Shown here piece after piece: positions 56,661 through 64,000 of a stretch of DNA of 64,000 bases. This stretch comes from Mimachlamys varia. Its lineage: Eukaryota; Mollusca; Bivalvia; Pectinida; Pectinidae. Both the position numbers and the translations under genes were made by a program. Positions within the stretch are counted from its first letter, which is position 1. Every line of letters starts with the position of its first letter. Location of the stretch: NCBI GenBank assembly GCA_947623455.1, contig OX392529.1, positions 4,402,001-4,466,000 on the forward strand, read 5' to 3'. The notes beneath the pieces are model-generated. The model made no database searches and was not told where the DNA came from. It saw only the letters and a list, made by a program, of their open reading frames with translations.

Positions 56661-57000
56661 TGCCTTATAGAAAGTGGTGAAGATTGTTGGACTCATGTAT
56701 GTAAAGGAACAGAAAACAATGCAGTGATCTGATCATGCTTGGCTTTTTTATGCTTCTTGAACATAGGTTGAAAATTTTCTTTAGGATTTTAGAAAATTTA
56801 TAACATCAAAAGTTTTGAAACTTTCATTTTTTCCCTGCACTTCTCTTGTTCAACCCTGACACCTCCTTATAAGACAGCAAGCTCTGTTTACTCAGAGAAA
56901 ATGACACAACAAGGTATTGGCGGGAAATGGTTCATCTCTTCGATGGCCGAATATTTATTTTACTTATTTTTTAGAAAATTTTAACACATTTTAAAATTGC
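56661..57000. other. No gene seen
   Basis: AT-rich sequence between the hairpin pair and the LINE D 3' region. Confidence 0.4.
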
Positions 57001-58795
57001 ATTTTTTTATGAGTAAAGGTGCGGCCTATAAATAAAGCGCCTACACCTATAAATAAATCGTGAACTACAAAATGTGCTGCGAGCCGGCTGCCCCAACCTG
57101 GATCAGGGAGGTGGGTTTATCCAATGCTCAGACCAGCTGGCCAGGTGTTCTTCATCTTCATCATTTTTCAATCCGCCATCAATACTGATGATTACGGATC
57201 GTGAAGGGGTTGGTTGCACAGAGGCGTGATTAAAAAGTGGATAAGGGGGGGGGGGGGTGTTAGTTTTTTTTTTTTTTTTGTTAGTTCATTGGTATAAGAT
57301 AAAAAAAGGTTAATAAAAACAGTGTTGGTATATTAGGGTGTTGTCATGAGGGATTCAAGGACTGTGGGTGGGATGTGTGCCTTGAAGCCCTCCAGTGTTG
57401 TGCATAATGTACTGCTGCTACCGGAAGGAGGTTCCATTGTGTAATTGTGTGTGGTAAAAAGGAGAATTTATATGTGTCTTTGGTAGCAGATATGTGTCTG
57501 AATGTGTAGGGGTGTGCTTGTCTGGTTCTGTGGTCAGTTGTCTGTAGGATTGTAGAAGTGTCTATTGCAACTTGTCGGTGTATGATTTTGTAAAAAAGTA
57601 TAAGTCTTGATTGTAGTCTTCTTGTTTGTAGATTGCCAGTTTAGTTTTTCTAACATGTCCTGTACAGAGCTGGTGTTGTGATATCTGTTTTGTACATATC
57701 GTGCTGCTCTGCGTTGTATTTTTTGTATCTGGTTTATTTGATTTGTGGTGTGTGGGTCCCATATGGAGGAACAGTACTCCAGTTTGGGTCTTACGATGGC
57801 CTTATATGCATGTTCTTTGATGTGCTGTGAGTTTATTTTCAGGTTGCGTTTTAGGAATCCGAGTGATTTCTTTGCATTTGTAGTGATGTTATTGATGTGT
57901 GTGTCCCATTTAAGGTTGCTTTGTAGTGTAAGGCCAAGGTATTTACTTGTGGCTACTTGTTGTAATGTGTGGTTGTGGAGTTTATATGAAAATTTGGTTT
58001 TGGTGCGTTTGTTTGATGTGGATATGAAATTGCATTTGTCGGGGTGAAAGATCATCAGCCAATCGTGTTCCCATTTGCCTGCTGCGTTTATGTCTTCTTG
58101 TAGTTTGAGTGCGTCATTTTTGTTGTGTATTGTTTTGTAGATGATGCTATCGTCTGCGAACAGTCTGAGGGTGCTGTGTTTGATGTATTCGGGTAGGTCG
58201 TTAATGTATATGAGGAAAAGGATGGGACCCAGACAGGTTCCTTGGGGTACTCCTGATGTAAGTGGTATTTCATTTGATTGTTTCCCCTCAAGTTCTACTG
58301 TTTGGGTGCGGTGTGTTAGGAAGTCTGATATCCATGCAAGTGTGTTCCCTGTTATCCCGTAGTATTTGAGTTTGTACTTTAGTCTTTTGTGTGGGACTTT
58401 GTCAAAAGCTTTGGCAAAGTCCATTATGATGATGTCTGTCTGTGTGTTTGTGTTAGCGTTTTTTGCGAGGTCATGAATGAAAGTGGCAAGTTGTGTTTCG
58501 CAGGATCTTGAAGAACGGAATCCGTGTTGTAGGTTGTATAGTATGTTATTGTTCTCCAAGTGTGTCATTGTGGCGCTTGTGATGACGTGTTCCATGAGTA
58601 TACATGAGATGCAGGTGAGTGATATTGGGCGGTAGTTTGTTGGGTTGTATTTGTCTCCTTTTTTGTGGATGGGGCTGACATTTGCATGTTTCCAGTCTTT
58701 TGGCAATGTGCTTGTGTTGAGTGATGTATTGAAGATTTTTGTAAGGATGTTGTCTCCCCATGAGGCCTTACACACTAACCTAATAAGGTAACTAA
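57001..58795 (-). mobile_element. 5'-truncated LINE (Jockey-like), reverse strand
   Basis: The open frame on the minus strand (58775 down to 57534, 413 codons, no ATG start) lacks the endonuclease and starts in the RT: NYRPISLTCISCILMEHVI, DIIIMDFAKAFDKVPHKRL, SGVPQGTCLGPILFLIYIND and the catalytic box LRLFADDSIIY. A late segment reads SKYLGLTLQSNLKWDTHI. Near 57540 the frame shifts; the next frame continues TITQWNLLPVAAVHYAQHW to a stop near 57350. The 3' region holds adjacent poly-A and poly-C runs (57247-57281). The 5' boundary is about 58795. Confidence 0.85.
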
Positions 58796-58971
58796 CTTAA
58801 TAAGGTAACAAACATACATACAAAACATATAATAAAACATATTCATTTTATAAAGGGTGAGGTGGGAGGGTTCAACCAGTTTTTTTCTAATACAGGTAAA
58901 CAAATACGAGTAAGAGATGTTTGATTATATTTACACCTATCCCTTCTTGTGCTTAGTAAACTCTGACTGCG
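58796..58971. other. Spacer, no gene seen
   Basis: Short AT-rich stretch with a partly duplicated CTAACTTAATAAGGTAAC-like motif at the LINE D edge. Confidence 0.4.
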
Positions 58972-59145
58972 AATATTTAAGCATTGAACTGATACCAGAT
59001 GTAGTATACAGTCCATATGAATACAATTTGGGTGACAGATAAATAGAATGTCGCCCGTTAGGGCGACTTGATTATTTATCTGTCACCCAAATTGTATTCA
59101 TATCGACTGTATACTACATCTGGTAACAGTTCAATGCTTATATTT
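58972..59145. mobile_element. Hairpin MITE, about 174 bp
   Basis: AATATTTAAGCATTGAACTG, TGTAGTATACAGT and AATACAATTTGGGTGACAG on the left are mirrored on the right; the turn is GTCGCCCGTTAGGGCGAC. A partial relative (TTGTAGTATACAGTGTCAT) recurs near 59506. Confidence 0.85.
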
Positions 59146-60136
59146 ACATTTCCGATATTTCTAAAATTTGCCTGTTTCTATATTTTTGGGATAAAGTCGG
59201 GAAACGTTCTCCATTTTTCCATGTGTGTTTCTTTACTGGAAGAGTCTGATTGAAATCAATATCATCTGAGCTATTGACTCTAAGCCATTATTCATGTTAT
59301 CTGAGGCGGAGTGCAAAGCGTTGACGTAACGTAGTCCAACATGGTGTCAGAAATGACGTCAAAATAACCTGATTTAAACAGTGTCATCTGAGCGATTGAT
59401 TCAAAGCCATCATACATGCTATCTGAGGCGGAGTGCAAAGCTTTGATATAACATAGTCCAACATGGCGTCAGAAATAACGTCATGTGATGTGAATTGCAA
59501 ATTGTAGTATACAGTGTCATATATTACAATTTGGTTTAGTAATGATATATAGGCAAAGGCAACACAGAATGTAAATATATTAGCGTATACGCAGTGAAAA
59601 AAGGCTCGGCGGATTGATATTTGTTCAAACATGGCGTCGTTTACGCTTCAGAAAAATGACTATTCGGTGATGTTTATTGTTTTGTTCGTTTAAATTTTTG
59701 AAACATGGAACATACATGGAATCCATTTCCTCTGAATATACATAAACGATTTCTCGAAAACTTTTGATTCCGATGGATGTGCATTCGAAATTCTTTGACG
59801 GTAACGCAAACATTGCGGCGCCTAGCAGTTGTGACGTCCGACGTCGGACCGCGTAAAAACCAGATCACTGTGTCAATGCGTGTACATAACGACCGTTATA
59901 AACAAAGAAATAAATCCGAAGTGCTAGTAATATTATTTAATACCAAATTTACAAATGATTTTATGAAGAAAAATAGTGTTGTTCACTATGTATTTTCCAA
60001 ACTTAGCAGTATATCGATGAAGATTCAGTGGGACTATATCATCTTAGCAACCACGGCCATCGTAGTTACCATCGTAGCAACCCGCTTCGAATGTTTTTTC
60101 TTCGAATAACACTTGAAAATTAATAATGATGTAAAT
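59146..60136. other. Tandem duplication and unique DNA, no gene seen
   Basis: About 100 bp at 59262-59365 (TCATCTGAGCTATTGACTC through a GAAATGACGTCA end) recurs at about 59385-59485 with roughly a dozen differences. The remainder shows no exon or RNA gene. Confidence 0.55.
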
Positions 60137-60310
60137 ATAAGGATTGTTCCTCATTTTGACTGCGTATACGGTAGTATGCCCGGAGTTGGCAACGAACATA
60201 CATGTATTGAATAATTCAATATGGAGCGCTAACGCGCACCATAGAATATGTTCGTTGCCAACTGCGGGCATACTACCGTATACGCAGTCAAAATGAGGTA
60301 CAATCCTTAT
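60137..60310. mobile_element. Hairpin MITE, about 174 bp
   Basis: ATAAGGATTGTTCCTCATTT, TGCGTATACGGTAGTATGCC and GTTGGCAACGAACATA on the left pair with the right arm. The centre is short and non-palindromic. Confidence 0.85.
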
Positions 60311-60944
60311 GTATCGAAAGTGTAGAGGCGGTCAGCGACAGCTTGATATTTGACCTGGCCCAAATGGGGTTCACATGCTGAAACAGGGGTCAGCGATCAC
60401 GTGGTACAGTCTTGGCCAATTAAATTGTGCCCCAAGATAAAAAGCCGGGAAGTTCAAGTTAAATAGATACGTTTGTGAAAAAAAGTTTTCTATTGCTAGA
60501 CTTTTATTTTTATTTTTTTTTTAATTATTCATATTTCACTATGATATTTATACATACAGTACTGTAGATGATTATTCTCCTGGACACATTTGCCTAACCC
60601 TGCGATTTCACCATGATATACAGGCGCACTAATGTAACAAAATTATATATTTCCTAAAAAAAAGTGGATTTTTTACATAATATTATCGAGATGTCTATGA
60701 TTGGTACAGTATCTTGGTCTTGCACAAGCATAACACACACTAGTCCGAACGAATATGATATGTTTGCTTCAAACACGTACTTGATCTAATTTTGTGCTTC
60801 AACCCAATATCAGAACTGTTTACGGAGGTCTCCCCGGCAAATTGTAAGTGCCCGAGCGCGTTGAACCGGAAACGCGTTAGAACTCCCGGAAGCACATGCG
60901 GGTATGTTTGCTATGTGATGACCTGCGATACAACAACTTTTACT
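60311..60944. other. 5' flank and untranslated region of the MYORG-like gene
   Basis: No promoter motif that I would rely on. The coding frame is open upstream of 60945 but has only one further ATG (60918), giving an alternative start nine codons earlier. Confidence 0.45.
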
Positions 60945-63900
60945 ATGAGGCAACTTCGCGGCAGAACGTTGAGATTCGTGAAGATCGCTTGTTTCCTTCT
61001 CTTCATGGTGTTAATTATCTGGTACACAGTGAGCGCCCTGAAGAAGAAAGTGACACCGCTGTACGCAAGTGGAGTAGTTGAACAGCGAGTTGGAGACCTC
61101 CAATATGATTTTTCAACGGGAATTTTTGTGTACAACAGTGGTAAAAGTACATACCTTCAGGGCATCGTGTCCGAGACTCTCAGATCCACGTTCACGGTGG
61201 CCTGTAAATCAGACCAGAACAAAGCCACGAGCATGTGTCTTCACTGGCTTAGATACGCCAAACTAGAGGTAAGCTTAACCCTGGATGTTCAGTTTTTGCA
61301 ATATTTCAGTTTCACAAGCTTCATCATGTTTTGTTTGTTTTCATTACTTTTGTGTCCGGATGGAGCAGTTGATGAAATCCGAATCTGTACTGTAGGAGAG
61401 ATAATGATATTCCGTTCGACAAAAGTTCCTAACGGTTAATTGTGGCTTATTAATTACCGTGTACAGACTAGATCTGTATGCAGAAAATATTATTTTCTTA
61501 TGCTAATATCGAGTTGTCTCCCTTTACAAAATGATATAAACAGAAAAATTGAAAATCAGACTGTTGTCTTCTTATTATATAACAAGTCAATAAATGAAAA
61601 TTTCTCTTTAGCTTAATAAAAAATGCCACACACTATACCAAGCAAGTTATGCTGAATATGATCCATATTAATGAAGTACCGTAACTGTATGGAGAATTTC
61701 TTTACTGAATTTTACTGCTAACTTATCTCCCCCTTCTTAAGAACTTAAGAACTAATTATTAGAGTTTTCTTTTTTTTTCTAAATAATTTAATATCTGTAT
61801 ACTAATTTAGAGACAGGGACGGGCCAGTCTAGGATTACTACATGCGTACAGATGTAGTCATTCATACATTAATACGGATAGAGTTTGCCCATGTAAGAAA
61901 GCTAAGTAAGAAAAACCACAGGTGCTTTTGGACATGATTCATTGATTGTAGAAGGTAATATACATATATACAGTGTTCCATAATAATATAATGCTAAATT
62001 GTTAAGTTCACAATAACAACATATGCAGATCTAGACTAGCCTTATAAAATAGTCACATTCATGTCCACAAGCACCTGTGAGAAAAACCTATCTAATATAG
62101 CAAATCACGCAACATGACGTCACAATGGCTCAACAATGATGTGACATTACCACTATGGTAAACTCTGATGCAGGAAAGAGAAAAGTATGGTGTGACGCAA
62201 TTAAACCCTTTCACGAAACTTTAACCATAGACACCACAAAGGTGAGATTAATTAATCTGTGCCAACTTTGTTTGCAAATATAGGGTATGCTTAATCTCGC
62301 TGTGTAATTCGTTTTCATCAAAAAAGCCCAAGGAAAAAGTTGAAATTTTCAAAATGGTAGCCAGTCAAAATGTATTTTCATGGTTTTTGAGCTTATTTGG
62401 GAAGTTGATATGAGAGAAAAGCCTCATGTTTTACCAAATTTGAAAACCCCTCGCGTGGAATTTGGCTGAATTTCTCTATCTTACATCCCTGGTCATTAAA
62501 GGGTCATATATAATCTTTCATATATATATATATAAATACATCTTTTTTTGTATAGAAAGTTTGTATCACACTTTGTTCCCATGTTTCAGATTTCAAAGAC
62601 GGACAACTGTCACCATGTGAAGTGGACTCCCACCAGTCGTGACTTTATTCCACACGACTGCTTTTCTCTGAGGAGTGCCCATTGGTACGGAGGTGCGGAA
62701 CTCTATCACCAAACCTGGCCCCTAGAAACCACAGATGTTCCTATGCAGCCTTATCTGTCAAATGACATCTTATTCCGATCAAATACGGAGAAAAGTAGAG
62801 GAAAAAATAGATTTGGAAATGTTGTCGATAGATTTTGGATAAATTCCAATGGTGTGGGTATTGTAGTAAACAGTGAAGTACCTCTGTTTGTGAGCATAAA
62901 CGAAAGTAAAAGTAACTTGCTATGTTTTAGTGCCGATTACACCAACTCACCGTACCCAAACCCGGACAGTAAAACCCCGGTGTTGGAGTACACTGTGTGT
63001 AAGGAGGACAGTATTAGTAAGATACATAGACTGCTACAGAAGAAATATTTCCACATGCCACTAGGTCTACCAGACAAAAGTTTAATGCAGGGTGTTGTGT
63101 GGTCTACCTGGGGTAGATTCAATCCAAACCTGACTCAATCACTCTTATTAGCACACGCAAAAAATGTCAGTGACAAGATAAGTCCCTATAAACTTCAGGC
63201 TAACTTTATAGAAATTGATGATAAATACTCTACAAGATTTGGAGATTTCAACTTTGATGAATCTACTTTCAGAAACTCACATCAGATGATAAGCTATTTA
63301 AAAGAATATAAATTTGAGGTCATTGTTTCTATGACACCCTTTGTGAGTGTAGAATCAAAAGCATTTAAAAGTAAGGCCGATTTACTGGTGTCGGACATAC
63401 AGGAACACAGTCCGTCCCTGATGAAGTGGTATAGTGGTCTGATGGGGGTGATAGATGTGACTCGTCAGGCCACAGTCACCTGGTATAATGAACAACTAGC
63501 TAACATGGTCAAAGATTACGGCATCAAGGCATTTAATTTCTATGGATGTGAAACTAATTTTTTACCCAAAATTCATAAAACATTTAGATCTCTTTCAAAT
63601 CCTGGGACATTTGCCACTGAGTTTATTGCTCAAGTGAGCCCTAATGCTGGAAGTCTTACACAGGTGAGTTGTGGGTACCGCAGCCAACAGTATCCCGTGT
63701 ACACAAAGTCTCCGCGAAAGGAGTCTCATTGGTCTCATAGAAACGGCCTGCGAAGTGTGATACCCTCCATTCTGACTCTGGGTATCCTAGGTTACCAGTT
63801 TGTGGTACCTGACATTATCGGAGGGACCACCTATGGAGTTAACGAGACATTAACTTTGACCAAACCTGACCCAGAGCTGTATATTCGTTGGATGCAGCTT

Positions 63901-64000
63901 TCAGCCTTTATGCCTGTTATGAAGTTCGCCTTCACACCATGGGATTATGACAAAGATGTTGTAGATATATTCAACAAACTGATCAAGTTACGAAAGGAGA
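60945..64000 (+). CDS. MYORG-like family GH31 protein, 5' part, likely catalytically inactive
   Basis: Exons 60945-61268 and 62590 to the window edge, joined in phase 0 (donor GAG|GTAAGC, acceptor TGTTTCAG). Residues 1-35 are a basic stretch then a hydrophobic helix (FVKIACFLLFMVLIIWYTV), a type II signal anchor as in MYORG. The second exon shows the GH31 order: SAHWYGGAELYHQTWPL, GVVWSTWGRF, FIEIDDKYSTRFGDFNFD, then FNFYGCETNFLP, HWSHRNGLRSVIPSI, and VVPDIIGGTTYG with YIRWMQLSAFMP. In MYORG the nucleophile Asp sits in a FKFDAGE context and the acid/base Asp just before GLRSLI. Here these positions are Tyr (codon 63541) and Arg (codon 63739). MYORG is an ER/Golgi alpha-galactosidase; this copy probably binds rather than cleaves. 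The C-terminus lies outside the window. Confidence 0.88.
61269..62589. other. Intron of the MYORG-like gene
   Basis: GT-AG intron with no recognised element apart from a short TA repeat near 62520. Coding continues in phase 0 on both sides. Confidence 0.8.

Noticed and set aside
60792..60944. Upstream extension of the MYORG-like frame as coding
   Set aside because: Its start would be TTG; the first in-frame ATGs are 60918 and 60945, and the latter directly precedes the basic and transmembrane segment typical of the family.

Overview
The window is intron-rich animal DNA, most likely from a marine mollusc (probably a bivalve). This is inferred from the gene families (an RNF212/RNF212B-type RING protein, a MYORG-type GH31 protein, two 12-cysteine LU domains) and from the mobile-element mix: Penelope-like, L1-like and other non-LTR elements, tRNA-headed SINEs, TTAA-flanked elements and a Tc1-type relic. 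I cannot name the species.

Layout. 1-4316: a 40-bp minisatellite that runs into the 3' splice site of an LU-domain exon. 4302-6238: two consecutive two-exon LU-domain cassettes, each with its own stop. 6555-7720: a decayed Penelope-like reverse transcriptase. 8867-12506: a fold-back element with about 1.2-kb inverted arms around a captured LINE 3' fragment. 12.7-37.6 kb: a complete RNF212-like gene. Thirteen coding exons join in compatible phases to exactly 795 nt (264 codons plus stop). Its introns hold 25-bp, 19-bp and 35-bp minisatellites, SINE and Tc1 relics and hairpin MITEs, and its last exon is itself tandemly repeated. 38.7-54.3 kb: a 60-bp satellite split by an L1-like LINE with a 14-bp target-site duplication. 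That LINE is split by a 10-kb TTAA element, which in turn holds an apparently intact two-ORF LINE and a 1.6-kb TTAA element. 55-60.3 kb: LINE and SINE pieces, two tiny hairpins with 7-bp direct repeats, and larger hairpin MITEs. 60.9 kb to the end: the 5' part of a MYORG-like type II membrane GH31 gene whose two catalytic aspartates both appear to be replaced.

The most unusual signals are four. (1) Four minisatellites repeat an exon-intron junction: the LU acceptor, the RNF212-like exon 2 and exon 11 donors, and the RNF212-like last exon. In the first three the true splice site lies at the exon edge, the copies extend into the intron, and use of a neighbouring copied site would bring in a stop. 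(2) A family of 28-35-nt hairpins starting CA and ending TG is flanked by 7-bp direct repeats at three distinct sites. (3) The MYORG-like protein looks like a pseudoenzyme. (4) In the intact LINE, ORF1 and ORF2 share a frame and are separated by a single TAG.

The long open frames inside the satellites are artefacts of repeat units without stops and are not annotated as genes. Exon structures are read by eye from splice consensus, phase and family resemblance; no transcript data were available.
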